DNA of 64,000 nucleotides, from contig CAJCCO010000107.1 in NCBI GenBank assembly GCA_903960915.1, positions 26,894-90,893 on the forward strand, given 5' to 3'. Positions 1 to 10,205 of the stretch are shown here, piece by piece. Position numbers and translations under genes: made by a program. The notes under the pieces were generated by a model. That model was not told the DNA's origin, ran no database searches, and saw nothing but the letters and a program-made list of their open reading frames with translations. Numbering within the stretch: the stretch's first letter is position 1; each line of letters begins with the position of its first letter. This DNA is from an uncultured beta proteobacterium. Its GTDB lineage: Bacteria; Pseudomonadota; Gammaproteobacteria; Burkholderiales; Burkholderiaceae_C.

Positions 1-475
1 CCAACTCGCCGCCCAGCACCACGCCAAAGTTGCCGGGCGTGAGCTGATTCAGCACGCTGTCTTTAAGGTTCACGGCCAGATCGGTCACCTCAGGCTCGCG
101 GGCCGGGTCAATGCCGCGCACCACCGTGCCCTTCATGTCTTCGCCCCGCGCCAGCAAGGCCTGGGTGGCAATAAAAGGCGCCGCGCCCACCACCTGCGGG
201 TGGGCCTTGACCTGGGCCAGCGTGCCCGCCAGGTCAGGCAGGGCGGCGCCGTCGGCGGCAAAAATTTCGATATGCGAGACCACGCCCAGCATGCGGTCGC
301 GCACCTCTTTCTGAAACCCATTCATCACGCTCAGCACAATGATCAACGCCGCCACACCCAGCCCAATTCCCAGCATGGACACGCCCGAAATAAACGAGAT
401 GAAGCCATTGCGCCGCGTGGCCCGCCCCGCCCGCGTATAGCGCCAGCCAAGTAGGAGTTCGAAAGGTAGTTGCAT
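1..475 (-). CDS. Lipoprotein-releasing ABC transporter permease LolC/LolE family (5' part; runs off left edge)
   Basis: Minus-strand translation MQLPFELLLGWRYTRAGRATRRNGFISFISGVSMLGIGLGVAALIIVLSVMNGFQKEVRDRMLGV... is typical of LolC/E N-termini. Confidence 0.85.
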   Translation of the reverse strand, partial: MQLPFELLLGWRYTRAGRATRRNGFISFISGVSMLGIGLGVAALIIVLSVMNGFQKEVRDRMLGVVSHIEIFAADGAALPDLAGTLAQVKAHPQVVGAAPFIATQALLARGEDMKGTVVRGIDPAREPEVTDLAVNLKDSVLNQLTPGNFGVVLGGEL

Positions 476-613
476 GCACCAAGCCGTGAAAGAGGAGCCG
501 ACATTGTGGCACCAGGCTCGGGCTGTGGTTTTGCGCCTGTTTCGCCTCACCGTGGTTTGAAGGCTCAGTCCATCTCAGTCCATCTCAAACCATATATCCC
601 GGACAATCACGCC

Positions 614-1537
614 ATGCACCTTTTGATTCCCTTTGCGTTTTGCAGTGCCGAGGCTTGCGGGCAAGCCCTGCGCCGTCTGGATTTGCCCCATGTGCAGCAA
701 CTGCTGTCGCGCCTGACGCCCCAGGCGCTGGACGTCGGCGATGTTTTCAGTCTGTCGCCGCCGCACGAGCGGGCCTTGGCGCGCGCCAGCGGGCTGCCGG
801 CGTCCGACGGCCTGATTCCCTGGGCCGCCCTGCAAGCCGGCGACAGCCAAGGCCACTGGGGCTTCATCACCCCGTGCCACTGGCAAATTGGCGCGCACCA
901 CATTGCCATGGGCAGCCGCGAGTTGCCTGATTTTTCACCCGCCGAATCGCAGGCCTTGCTGGCGGCCATGCGCCCGTATTTTGAGGAAGACGGCCTGCAT
1001 CTGCAGGAGGACACGCCCGGGCGCTGGTTGGCGCAAGGCCCCATGCTGGCTGACCTGGCCACCGCGTCGCTGGACCGCATCGTGGGCCGCAACCTGGAAA
1101 ATTGGATGCCGCGCACAGGCCAGGCTGCGCCCTTGCGCCGCCTGCAAAGCGAGATGCAAATGCTGCTCTATACCCATCCGGTGAACGAGGCGCGCCTGCA
1201 ACGGGGCCTGCCGGCGGTCAATTCGTTCTGGCTCAGCGGAACCGGCGCCCTGCCGGCTTCACCTAGCCAAATTGCAACCCCGCCCGAAGTGGACCAGCGC
1301 CTGCGCGACGCCGCCTTGCAAGACGACTGGGCCGCCTGGGCCAGCGCTTGGCAGCAGCTCGATGCGCAGGCATGCGCCGCACTTCTGGCACGCTTGAATA
1401 ACGGTGAAGACGTGACGCTCACTTTGTGCGGCGAGCGGCACGCCCAGACCTTCACACGCCAGCCCCGCGGGCTGGGTCAAACCTTGAAACGCTGGTTGAA
1501 CCGCCAGCCCGCGTTCCCCCTGATTGAGAACTTATGA
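614..1537 (+). CDS. Hypothetical protein (cofactor-independent phosphoglycerate mutase-like family often found upstream of recJ in beta-proteobacteria)
   Basis: ORF 470..1537; likely start at MHLLIPFAFCSAEACG (614); stop overlaps recJ start. Confidence 0.6.
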   Translation: MHLLIPFAFCSAEACGQALRRLDLPHVQQLLSRLTPQALDVGDVFSLSPPHERALARASGLPASDGLIPWAALQAGDSQGHWGFITPCHWQIGAHHIAMGSRELPDFSPAESQALLAAMRPYFEEDGLHLQEDTPGRWLAQGPMLADLATASLDRIVGRNLENWMPRTGQAAPLRRLQSEMQMLLYTHPVNEARLQRGLPAVNSFWLSGTGALPASPSQIATPPEVDQRLRDAALQDDWAAWASAWQQLDAQACAALLARLNNGEDVTLTLCGERHAQTFTRQPRGLGQTLKRWLNRQPAFPLIENL

Positions 1538-3258
1538 AAATTTTTGCCCGAGACATTCCTCCCCGCAGCGCCTGGACGCTGGAGCAAGCTGGCGTTCACC
1601 CGCTGTTGGCCCAGTTGTATGCCGCGCGGGGCGTGCAAGGCATGCAAGAGCTCGACGATGGTCTGGCGCACCTGCTGCCGCCCAGCGACATGCTGGGCCT
1701 GAGCGCTGCGGCCCAGTTGCTGGCCAATGCCATGGGCGAGAACAAAAAACTCTGCATCGTGGCCGATTACGACTGCGACGGCGCCACCGCCTGTGCCGTG
1801 GCGGTGCGCGGCCTGCGGCTGTTGGGGGCGCGCCAGGTCAGCTACATCGTGCCCGACCGTGTGGTGGACGGCTATGGCCTGACGTCGCCGATTTCGCAAC
1901 GTGTCAAAGCCAGCGGCGCCGACGTGCTGATCACCGTGGACAACGGCATTGCCAGCCTGGAAGGCGTGGCCACCGCGCGTGCCTTGGGCTTGCAGGTGCT
2001 GGTGACCGACCACCACTTGCCGGCCATGGTGCAAGGCCACATCGTGCTGCCCGAGGCCGACGTCATCGTCAACCCGAACCAGCCAGGTTGCGGCTTTGCC
2101 AGCAAATCGATCGCCGGGGTGGGCGTGATGTTTTATGTGCTGCTGGCCCTCCGCGCCGAGCTGCGCCAACGCGGCGCCTTTGAGGCCAAAGAGCAACCCA
2201 AGCTCGACGCCCTGCTGCCCCTGGTCGCGCTGGGCACCGTGGCCGACGTGGTGCGGCTGGACCCCAACAACCGCCGCCTGGTGGCCCAGGGCCTCAAACG
2301 CGTACGCGCCGGCGCCATGCCCGCGGGCATGGCCGGCCTGTTTGAGGCCAGTGGCCGCAGTGCGCCGGTGGCCACCACCTTTGATTTTGGTTTTGCCCTG
2401 GGGCCACGTATCAATGCTGCCGGCCGCTTGTCGGACATGACACTGGGCATTGAATGCCTGCTGACCGACGACACCACACGGGCCCAGGAATTGGCCAAAA
2501 TGCTGGACGGCATCAACCGCGAACGCCGCGAAATTGAGGGCGACATGCGCGAGCAGGCCTTTGCCATTGCCGAGTCGCTGTTTGACGAAGACGAGGAGCC
2601 GCCCCCCGCGCTGTGCGTGTTTGACCCCGATTTTCATGAAGGCGTGGTGGGCATCGTGGCCTCGCGCTTGAAGGACAAGTTGCACCGCCCCACCTTTGTG
2701 TTTGCGGCCAGCAGCGCGCCGGGCAAAGAGCACGAGCTCAAAGGCTCGGGCCGCTCTATTCCCGGCTTTCACCTGCGCGATGCGCTGGACTTGGTGGCCA
2801 AGCGCTACCCCGGCGTGCTGCTGCGTTTTGGCGGCCACGCCATGGCGGCGGGCTGCACCATCCCGGAAGAGCACTTTGACACCTTCGAGCAGGGCTTGAA
2901 CGAAGTAGCGCACGAATGGCTGGACGCCGCCACGCTGGAGCGCCGCCTGGACACCGACGGCCCGCTCAAACCCGAGTACCGCCGGGTGGAGTTGGTGGAC
3001 GTGCTGCAAAAAGAAGTGTGGGGCCAGGGCTTTGCCGCCCCCACCTTCAGCGAAGAAGTGGAAGTGGTGTCGCAACGCCTGATTGGCGAGAAACACCTGG
3101 CACTCAAGCTCAAGCACCAGGGCCAACCGGTGGACGGCATCTGGTTTGGCCACACCGAACAGTTACCGGCGCGCGTCAAGCTGGCGTTCCGGCTCGACGC
3201 TGACGCCTGGAACGGCATACGCCGCGTGCGCTTTCTGGTGGAAGCGGCTGAACTTTAA
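1534..3258 (+). CDS. recJ: Single-stranded-DNA-specific exonuclease RecJ
   Basis: DHH motif region VADYDCDGATACA, VTDHHLP, full-length 574 aa. Confidence 0.95.
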   Translation: MKIFARDIPPRSAWTLEQAGVHPLLAQLYAARGVQGMQELDDGLAHLLPPSDMLGLSAAAQLLANAMGENKKLCIVADYDCDGATACAVAVRGLRLLGARQVSYIVPDRVVDGYGLTSPISQRVKASGADVLITVDNGIASLEGVATARALGLQVLVTDHHLPAMVQGHIVLPEADVIVNPNQPGCGFASKSIAGVGVMFYVLLALRAELRQRGAFEAKEQPKLDALLPLVALGTVADVVRLDPNNRRLVAQGLKRVRAGAMPAGMAGLFEASGRSAPVATTFDFGFALGPRINAAGRLSDMTLGIECLLTDDTTRAQELAKMLDGINRERREIEGDMREQAFAIAESLFDEDEEPPPALCVFDPDFHEGVVGIVASRLKDKLHRPTFVFAASSAPGKEHELKGSGRSIPGFHLRDALDLVAKRYPGVLLRFGGHAMAAGCTIPEEHFDTFEQGLNEVAHEWLDAATLERRLDTDGPLKPEYRRVELVDVLQKEVWGQGFAAPTFSEEVEVVSQRLIGEKHLALKLKHQGQPVDGIWFGHTEQLPARVKLAFRLDADAWNGIRRVRFLVEAAEL

Positions 3259-3307
3259 GGGCCGCCCCAGGTCCTTGAATGGCCGCTTTGACCCCTTTCC
3301 CCCTTTT

Positions 3308-3337
3308 GTTCCGCTTTGTTCCGCTTTGTTCCGCTTT
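3308..3337. repeat. Three perfect tandem copies of 10-bp unit gttccgcttt
   Basis: gttccgctttgttccgctttgttccgcttt read directly, in the recJ-PHP intergenic region. Confidence 0.95.
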
Positions 3338-3384
3338 GACCCGCATTCGCGCCGGGTTGCAGCGCTGCCCCTAAAATCGCGTCC

Positions 3385-4320
3385 GTGACTTCCCTACTCA
3401 ACGCCGACCTGCACTGCCACTCTGTGGTCTCCGATGGCACGCTAACGCCCGAGGCACTGGCGGCCCGGGCCAAGGCCAACGGCGTCGAGCTGTGGGCTTT
3501 GACCGACCATGACGAAATTGGCGGCCAACAGCGTGCCGCCGCCGCCGCGCGCGCCGTGGGCCTGCATTACCTGACCGGGGTTGAGATTTCGGTCACCTTC
3601 ATTCACCAGACGGTTCACATCGTGGGCTTGGGCTTTGACCCAGAAGACCCGGCGCTGCAACTCGGGCTGATCCAGACCCGGGGCGGCCGTGGCCAACGCG
3701 CCATGGAAATGGCCGACGGCCTGGCCAAGGTCGGCATCACCGGGGCCTTTGAAGGCGCCCTGAAGTTTGCGGGCAACCATGAGCTGATCTCGCGCACCCA
3801 CTTTGCCCGCTTTCTGGTGGACAGTGGCGTCTGCAAGGACACCCAGGAGGTGTTTCGCAAGTACCTGATTGAAGGCAAACCCGGCTACGTGGCGCACCGC
3901 TGGGCCAGCTTGAAAGATGCCGTGACCTGGATCACCCAGGCCGGCGGCATGGCGGTTATTGCGCACCCGGCGCGGTACAAATTCAGCACCAACGAAGAAT
4001 TCGCCCTGTTCACCGAGTTCAAGGGCCACGGTGGCCAAGGCGTGGAGGTGGTGACCGGCAGCCACACCGCCGCCGAGTACGTGACCTATGCCGCCACCGC
4101 GCAGGAATTTGGCTTGCTGGCGTCCCGGGGCAGCGACTTTCACAGCCCCACCGAAAGCCACACCGAGCTGGGCACCCTGCCCTTTCTGCCGGGTCAGTTG
4201 ACCCCAGTGTGGGAAGCCCTGGCGCACCGCATTCAATTGGCCCCGGCCCTGAAACCTGCCCTGAACTCGACCCTAACTCCAGCCGTAGAACCGGGCGCAG
4301 CGCGCTCCAGCGCGTCTTGA
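3385..4320 (+). CDS. PHP-domain phosphoesterase (YciV/TrpH-like, 3',5'-nucleoside bisphosphate phosphatase/RNase AM family)
   Basis: DLHCHSVVSDGTLTPEALAARAKANGVELWALTDHDEIGG; SRGSDFHSPTE; GTG start. Confidence 0.85.
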   Translation: MTSLLNADLHCHSVVSDGTLTPEALAARAKANGVELWALTDHDEIGGQQRAAAAARAVGLHYLTGVEISVTFIHQTVHIVGLGFDPEDPALQLGLIQTRGGRGQRAMEMADGLAKVGITGAFEGALKFAGNHELISRTHFARFLVDSGVCKDTQEVFRKYLIEGKPGYVAHRWASLKDAVTWITQAGGMAVIAHPARYKFSTNEEFALFTEFKGHGGQGVEVVTGSHTAAEYVTYAATAQEFGLLASRGSDFHSPTESHTELGTLPFLPGQLTPVWEALAHRIQLAPALKPALNSTLTPAVEPGAARSSAS

Positions 4321-4328
4321 ACCCCGCC

Positions 4329-5219
4329 GTGCCGTTTTGGCGCACCACACAAGGCACCTCCGTGCTGCTGATTCTGCAGGCCACGCTGGGTTTTGCCGTC
4401 ATGGACACCACGGTCAAATACAGCGCCGCGCTGGTGCCGCTGCTGATGCTGCTGTCCTTGCGCTATATCTTGCAGACCGTGCTGACCTTGGCCTGGCGTT
4501 TTCCCCTTCAGAGACGGCAACTGTTTGTCACCGCCAACCCCCGCTTTCAGTTGCTGCGCGGCACGCTGTTGCTGACCAGCAGCACCTGCATGTTTTTTGC
4601 CTTACGCCACCTTCCAGTGGGCGAGTTCACCGCCATGGCGGCCCTCACGCCGCTGGTGGCCACGGCCATGTCAGCCTGGGCTTTCAAGCACCGGGTTACA
4701 CCGGCGCATTGGCTGCTGCTGCTGTTTGGCTTGGTAGGGGTGGTGCTGGTGGCCCATCCCAACGGGCAGGTGTTCAGCTGGGCGCTGGTGTTTCCGCTGC
4801 TGCTGATTTTCTCCAACGCCGGTTTTCAAGTGCTGTCGAGCCACATGAGCGGGGCCGAAGACCCCTACACCACCCACTTTTATACCGGCCTGATGGGCTC
4901 GCTGATCACCGCGCCCCTGCTGTTTTTTGTCTGGGACACCGCCGCCCTGCTGCAATATTGGTATTTGTTTATTGCAGTCGCCCTGATGGGCAACTTTGGC
5001 CACCTGAAACTCATACGCGCCTACAGGCAGGCGCCCGCCCTGGCGCTCATGCCCTATCTGTACTCGCAAATTGCCTTTGCCACAGTTTGCGGCATCTTGG
5101 TGTTTGGCCATTTGCCTGACCAGGCAGCGATAGTCGGCATCGTCATCATTGCGGTCAGCGGTGTTTGCAATGCGCTGCTCAGCCAATACGAAGCCAAGAA
5201 AAAGGGCGTCTTGGCCTGA
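4329..5219 (+). CDS. DMT/EamA family transporter
   Basis: Ten-TM-like hydrophobic protein; likely GTG start at 4329 (MPFWRTTQGTSVLLILQATLGFAVMDTTVKY). Confidence 0.85.
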   Translation: MPFWRTTQGTSVLLILQATLGFAVMDTTVKYSAALVPLLMLLSLRYILQTVLTLAWRFPLQRRQLFVTANPRFQLLRGTLLLTSSTCMFFALRHLPVGEFTAMAALTPLVATAMSAWAFKHRVTPAHWLLLLFGLVGVVLVAHPNGQVFSWALVFPLLLIFSNAGFQVLSSHMSGAEDPYTTHFYTGLMGSLITAPLLFFVWDTAALLQYWYLFIAVALMGNFGHLKLIRAYRQAPALALMPYLYSQIAFATVCGILVFGHLPDQAAIVGIVIIAVSGVCNALLSQYEAKKKGVLA

Positions 5220-5237
5220 TTCACCGACAATCACCCC

Positions 5238-5861
5238 ATGGCCCAAATTTTTGAAGTTCATCCCGACAACCCGCAACCGCGCTTGCTCAAGCAGGCCGTC
5301 GCCCTGCTGCAAAAAGGCGAAGTGCTGGCCGTGCCGACTGACTCCAGCTACGCGCTGGTTTGCCACCTGGACGACAAGGCAGCAGCCGACAAAATGCGGC
5401 GCATCCGTGGCGTGGACGACAAACACCACCTGACCCTGCTGTGCCGTGACCTGTCCGAACTGGCCAACTTTGCCCGGGTGGACAACCGGCAGTTCCGGCT
5501 CATCAAATCGGTCACGCCGGGGCCGTACACCTTCATTCTGGAAGCCAGCAAGGAAGTGCCGCGGCGCGTCAGCCACCCCACGCGCAAAACCATTGGCCTT
5601 CGCGTACCCGACCACAAAGCCCTGCAAGAACTGCTGGCCCTGCACGGTGCGCCGCTGCTGGCCACCACCCTGATTCCCCCCGGCGAGTCCGAGCCGCTCA
5701 ATGATGCGGCCGAGATTCGTGCGCGCTTTGAACACCAGATAGCCGCCGTCTTAGACGCTGGCGCCTGCGCCATGGCGCCCACCACCGTGGTTGATCTAAG
5801 CGAAGAAGAGCCGCAAATTTTGCGTGAAGGACGTGGCGACCTGGCCGCCCTGGGCCTTTGA
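5238..5861 (+). CDS. L-threonylcarbamoyladenylate synthase-like protein (Sua5/YciO/YrdC family)
   Basis: LLQKGEVLAVPTDSSYALVCHLDDKAA, KHHLTLLCRDLSELANFARVDN, PGPYTFILEASKEVPRR. Confidence 0.9.
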   Translation: MAQIFEVHPDNPQPRLLKQAVALLQKGEVLAVPTDSSYALVCHLDDKAAADKMRRIRGVDDKHHLTLLCRDLSELANFARVDNRQFRLIKSVTPGPYTFILEASKEVPRRVSHPTRKTIGLRVPDHKALQELLALHGAPLLATTLIPPGESEPLNDAAEIRARFEHQIAAVLDAGACAMAPTTVVDLSEEEPQILREGRGDLAALGL

Positions 5862-5907
5862 CGCGTCTTCCCCCTTCAACCTCCACCCTGTTGAGACCCC
5901 TACCCCG

Positions 5908-6576
5908 ATGGACCTTGCCCACCTGATTCAAACCGTTGCCATTTACGCGCTGCCGGTGTTGTTTGCCATCACCGCACACGAAGCCGCGCACGGTATCGTG
6001 GCACGGCATTTTGGTGACAGCACGGCGTTCATGATGGGACGCACCACGCTCAACCCCGTCAAGCACATTGACCCAGTCGGCACGATCCTGATGCCACTGA
6101 TCTTGTACTTCGCCACCTCGGGCGCTTTTTTGTTTGGCTATGCCAAACCGGTACCCGTGCGCTTTGACCGGCTGCGCAACCCCAAACGCGACATGATCTG
6201 GGTCGCCCTGGCCGGCCCCGGCGCCAACCTGCTTCAGGCCGTGCTGTGGGGCGCCTTGATGATTCTGCTGCAAGGCAGCGGGGTCAATGAATACTTCTTT
6301 TTGAAAATGTGCGAAGGCGGCGTACTGGTCAACATCGTGATGTTTGCCTTCAACCTGTTTCCACTTCCGCCGCTGGACGGTGGGCGCATTCTGGTGGGGC
6401 TGCTGCCTTACCGGCAAGCGCTCATGGTGTCGCGCATTGAACCCTATGGCTTTTTCATTGTGATGGCACTGGTTATTACCGGCGTGATCAGCAGCCTGTG
6501 GATGCAACCCACCATGGCGTTGACGCTGTCGCTGGTGAAACTGATGCTGAAGCCGCTGGTGATGCTGTTCAGTTGA
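5908..6576 (+). CDS. Site-2 protease family (M50) membrane metalloprotease
   Basis: ITAHEAAHGIVARHFGD (HExxH) and PLPPLDGGRILVGLLP motifs. Confidence 0.88.
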   Translation: MDLAHLIQTVAIYALPVLFAITAHEAAHGIVARHFGDSTAFMMGRTTLNPVKHIDPVGTILMPLILYFATSGAFLFGYAKPVPVRFDRLRNPKRDMIWVALAGPGANLLQAVLWGALMILLQGSGVNEYFFLKMCEGGVLVNIVMFAFNLFPLPPLDGGRILVGLLPYRQALMVSRIEPYGFFIVMALVITGVISSLWMQPTMALTLSLVKLMLKPLVMLFS

Positions 6577-6652
6577 ACGGTTATTCCGTAGCCTAAGCGC
6601 AATTTACATTTTTTTGGCCACTCTTCTTTCTTCCAACCTCTTTGTTTCACCC

Positions 6653-7948
6653 ATGAGCACCCAGCGCTTTTTAACAGGTATCACCACCTCTGGCACCCCC
6701 CATCTGGGCAACTACGTGGGGTCCATCCGGCCCTCGGTGCAAGCCAGCCGCCGCGCCGATGTCGAGAGCTTTTACTTTTTAGCCGACTACCACGCGCTGA
6801 TCAAGATTGACGAGCCCGCGCGCATCCAGCGCTCCACGCTGGAGATTGCCGCGAGCTGGTTGGCCGCCGGCCTCGACCCCGAACGCGTGGTGTTTTACCG
6901 CCAGTCTGACGTGCCCGAAATCCCCGAGCTCACCTGGTTTTTGACCTGCGTGATTGGCAAGGGCGTGCTCAACCGGGCCCACGCCTACAAGGCCGCCGTC
7001 GACAAAAACACCGCCGCAGGAACCGACCCGGACTCGGACGTGACCGCCGGGCTCTTCATGTACCCGGTGTTGATGGGCGCCGACATTTTGATGTTCAACG
7101 CCCACCAGGTGCCGGTGGGGCGCGACCAGATTCAGCACATTGAGATGGCGCGCGACATGGCGCACAGCTTCAACCACCGCTACGGCGAACACTTTGTGCC
7201 GCCTGAGGCCGCCATTGACGAGCACGTGGCCACCCTGCCCGGGCTGGACGGCCGCAAAATGAGCAAGAGCTACGACAACACCATTCCCTTGTTTGCCAGC
7301 CGTGCCGAACTGAAGAAACTCATTGGCGGCATCGTCACCGACTCCAAGGCACCGCAAGAGCCCAAGAGCACCGAAGGCTCGGCCCTGTTCCAGATTTACC
7401 AGGCCTTTGCCAGCACGCAGGAAACGGCTGCCATGCGCCAGGCCTACGCGGACGGCATTGCCTGGGGCGACGCCAAGCAGCTGGTGTTTGAGCGCATTGA
7501 CCAGGAAATTGCGCCCATGCGCGAAGCCTACCTGGCCCTGATCAACAACCCCGCCAAGATAGAAGCTATTTTGCGGGCTGGCGCGACCCGCGCCCGCGCC
7601 ATTGCCACGCCCTTCATGGGCCGCTTGCGCCATGCAGTTGGCCTGCGCGACCTGAGCGCACAAGACAACGCCCGGGCCGCTAAAACGGGCAAGGTTGCCA
7701 AGCCCCTGTTCAAGCAATACCGCGAAAGTGATGGCCAGTTTTACTTCAAACTGGTGGGAACCGATGGCACCCTGTTGCTGCAAAGCCTGGGCTTCGAGTC
7801 GCCTAAAGACGCGGGGCAAGCCATTGGTTTGCTGCAAAAACAAGGCGCTGCCGCGCTGCCTGAATTGAGCGCAAAGTTGCAAGCCATTGACCCGGCCAGC
7901 GTTGCGCTGGTCAACGCCGCCTTGCAAGGGATGCTGGAGGCGGATTGA
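6653..7948 (+). CDS. trpS: Tryptophanyl-tRNA synthetase
   Basis: TGITTSGTPHLGNYVGSIRPS (HIGH-like), GRKMSKSYDNTI (KMSKS). Confidence 0.95.
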   Translation: MSTQRFLTGITTSGTPHLGNYVGSIRPSVQASRRADVESFYFLADYHALIKIDEPARIQRSTLEIAASWLAAGLDPERVVFYRQSDVPEIPELTWFLTCVIGKGVLNRAHAYKAAVDKNTAAGTDPDSDVTAGLFMYPVLMGADILMFNAHQVPVGRDQIQHIEMARDMAHSFNHRYGEHFVPPEAAIDEHVATLPGLDGRKMSKSYDNTIPLFASRAELKKLIGGIVTDSKAPQEPKSTEGSALFQIYQAFASTQETAAMRQAYADGIAWGDAKQLVFERIDQEIAPMREAYLALINNPAKIEAILRAGATRARAIATPFMGRLRHAVGLRDLSAQDNARAAKTGKVAKPLFKQYRESDGQFYFKLVGTDGTLLLQSLGFESPKDAGQAIGLLQKQGAAALPELSAKLQAIDPASVALVNAALQGMLEAD

Positions 7949-8057
7949 ATCGGATGTGCGATAACTGGCGCCCAGCAGGGGCCGATATGGACAGCGCCGA
8001 GCGCCGCATAATCAGCACACAATCAAGCTCAACTTTGGGTATGCCACGGAGTCTTCC

Positions 8058-8654
8058 ATGAATCGATTGTTACAAGTTGCCGCTCTCACCAGTTGGCTGC
8101 TCTGCGCGCAGCTGGCGCAGGCGGGCGAGTGGGAAGACGGCTACGACGCCTACAAACGCCGTGACTACGTCACCGCAGTGAAGCTTTGGCGCATCGTGGC
8201 CGAAAGAGGCGATGCGGCCGGCCAGTCCATCATGGGAAAAATGTATGCCTTTGGGCAAGGCGTGCCGCAAAGCTACCCTGAGGCCCTGAAGTGGTACCGA
8301 CTGGCAGCCGCCCAGGGCGAGGCCAGGGCGCAGTTCAGCCTGGGCTTCATGAACCTCAACGGCCAGGGCCTGCCGCAAAACAATGCCGAAGCCGTGAAAT
8401 GGTTTCGCCTGGCCGCCGCGCAGGACAACGCCGATGCCCAGCACAACCTGAGCCAGATGTATGCCAAGGGCTTGAGCGTGGATCAAAGCGCTTTTCGCGC
8501 CTACATGTGGGGGTTTTTAGCCGCCGCCTCGGGCCACACGCTGGCCAAGCAGGGGCTCAAGGATTTGCGCGAGCCATTGACACCCAAACAAATCGCCCAG
8601 GCCAAAACTGCGGCCCGCGAGTGTCAGTTGAACGCGTTCAAAGGCTGTCAGTAA
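8058..8654 (+). CDS. Sel1-like repeat (TPR) secreted/periplasmic protein
   Basis: Signal peptide; repeats AAGQSIMGKMYAFGQGVPQSYPEALKWYRLAA / ARAQFSLGFMNLNGQGLPQNNAEAVKWFRLAA. Confidence 0.88.
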   Translation: MNRLLQVAALTSWLLCAQLAQAGEWEDGYDAYKRRDYVTAVKLWRIVAERGDAAGQSIMGKMYAFGQGVPQSYPEALKWYRLAAAQGEARAQFSLGFMNLNGQGLPQNNAEAVKWFRLAAAQDNADAQHNLSQMYAKGLSVDQSAFRAYMWGFLAAASGHTLAKQGLKDLREPLTPKQIAQAKTAARECQLNAFKGCQ

Positions 8655-8663
8655 GCCCCCAAC

Positions 8664-10202
8664 CTACATCACCGCGCCCACTTGCCAGGGCACAAACTCA
8701 TTTTGTCCATAGCCGTGCTGCTCGCTCTGGGTCAACTGCCCTGACGCAGTGGCCAGCACCTGCTCAAAAATGCGTTGCCCCATCTCGGCAATGGAACACA
8801 AGCCGTCAATGATTTCGCCGCAGTTGATGTCCATGTCTTCTTGCTGGCGGCGCCATAACTCGGAATTGGTGGCCAGCTTCAGCGAGGGCGCAGGCGCGCA
8901 GCCGTACGCCGAGCCGCGCCCGGTGGTAAAGCAAATGAGGTTGGCACCGCCGGCCACCTGGCCGGTGGCGCTGACCGGGTCATAGCCCGGCGTGTCCATG
9001 TACACCAAGCCCTTTTCAGTCACCGCCTGCGCGTACTCGTACACCGCCTGCAGATTGCTGGTGCCGCCCTTGGCCACCGCCCCTAACGATTTTTCCAAAA
9101 TGGTGGTGAGGCCGCCGGCCTTGTTGCCGGGCGAGGGGTTGTTGTTCATCTCGCCGTTATTGATACGGGTGTAGTGCTCCCACCAGGTAATGCGTTCCAG
9201 CAACTTGTCGGCCACCGCAGGGCGCACGGCGCGACGGGTGAGCAAATGTTCGGCGCCATAGATTTCAGGGGTTTCGCTCAGGATGGCGGTGCCGCCATGC
9301 GCCACCAAGAGGTCAACAGCCGCGCCCAGCGCCGGGTTGGCACTGATGCCGGAGTAGCCGTCCGAGCCGCCGCATTGCAGGCCCAGCGTGAGGTGCGACA
9401 CATCGCAGGGCACACGTTGCACAGCGTTGGCCTGGGGCAGCATGGCCTGAACCAGGGCAATGCCCTGCTGCACGGTCTGGCGCGTGCCCCCGCTGTCCTG
9501 AATGTTCAAGACCCTGAAATTTTTGCCCTCGGCCAGGCCGCTGTGCGCCAGCCAGGTGCTGACCTGGTTGGCCTCGCAGCCCAGGCCCACCACCAGCACG
9601 GCCGCAAAATTGGCATGGGTGGCGTAGCCGGCCAGCGTGCGCTCCAGAATCTGCATGCCCAGGCCTTCGCTGTCCATGCCGCAGCCGGTGCCGTGGGTCA
9701 ACGCCACCACCCCGTCCACTTGGGCAAAGGCTTCCAGAGCAGTGGGATGCTGCTGCCTGGAGAAATGGTCGGCAATAGCGCGCGCCACGGTGGCCGAGCA
9801 ATTGACGCTGGACAAAATACCTACGTAATTGCGGGTGCCCACCCGCCCATCGGCCCGCTGGATGCCCATGAAACTGGCTGTACGGCGCGGCGCGGGTTCT
9901 TTGACATCAGCCCCCACCGCGTAGTCCCGGCTGAAATGGCCCCGGTTGTCACCCAGGTCCAGGTTGTGCGTGTGTACATGCTCGCCGGCGGCAATGGCGC
10001 GGCTGGCAAAACCAATGATCTGGTTGTAGCGGCGCACCGCCTCGCCGGTGGCCAAAGCACGTGCGGCCACCTTGTGCCCTGGCGGAATCAGGCCGCGAAG
10101 CGTCAAGCCGTCCACCACCGAACCGCCCACTAACTGGGCGCGGGCGATCAGCACATCGTCATCGGGATGCAGGCGGATGCAGGGCGTCATTGGGGCGTCC
10201 AT
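8664..10202 (-). CDS. UxaA/GarD family dehydratase (altronate dehydratase-like; SAF domain + catalytic domain)
   Basis: VGTRNYVGILSSVNCSATVARAIADHF, HGTGCGMDSEG, GLGCEANQVS, GLQCGGSDGYSGISANPALG. Confidence 0.88.
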   Translation of the reverse strand: MDAPMTPCIRLHPDDDVLIARAQLVGGSVVDGLTLRGLIPPGHKVAARALATGEAVRRYNQIIGFASRAIAAGEHVHTHNLDLGDNRGHFSRDYAVGADVKEPAPRRTASFMGIQRADGRVGTRNYVGILSSVNCSATVARAIADHFSRQQHPTALEAFAQVDGVVALTHGTGCGMDSEGLGMQILERTLAGYATHANFAAVLVVGLGCEANQVSTWLAHSGLAEGKNFRVLNIQDSGGTRQTVQQGIALVQAMLPQANAVQRVPCDVSHLTLGLQCGGSDGYSGISANPALGAAVDLLVAHGGTAILSETPEIYGAEHLLTRRAVRPAVADKLLERITWWEHYTRINNGEMNNNPSPGNKAGGLTTILEKSLGAVAKGGTSNLQAVYEYAQAVTEKGLVYMDTPGYDPVSATGQVAGGANLICFTTGRGSAYGCAPAPSLKLATNSELWRRQQEDMDINCGEIIDGLCSIAEMGQRIFEQVLATASGQLTQSEQHGYGQNEFVPWQVGAVM

Positions 10203-10205
10203 TCT

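Noticed and set aside
1477-3153. 558-aa minus-strand ORF opposite recJ
   Set aside because: Antisense shadow of a clear recJ gene in high-GC DNA; composition (many H/Q/G) typical of spurious reverse frames.
4209-4330. N-terminal extension of the DMT transporter overlapping the PHP gene
   Set aside because: Hydrophilic extension is a shadow of the PHP reading frame; GTG at 4329 gives a normal transporter N-terminus.
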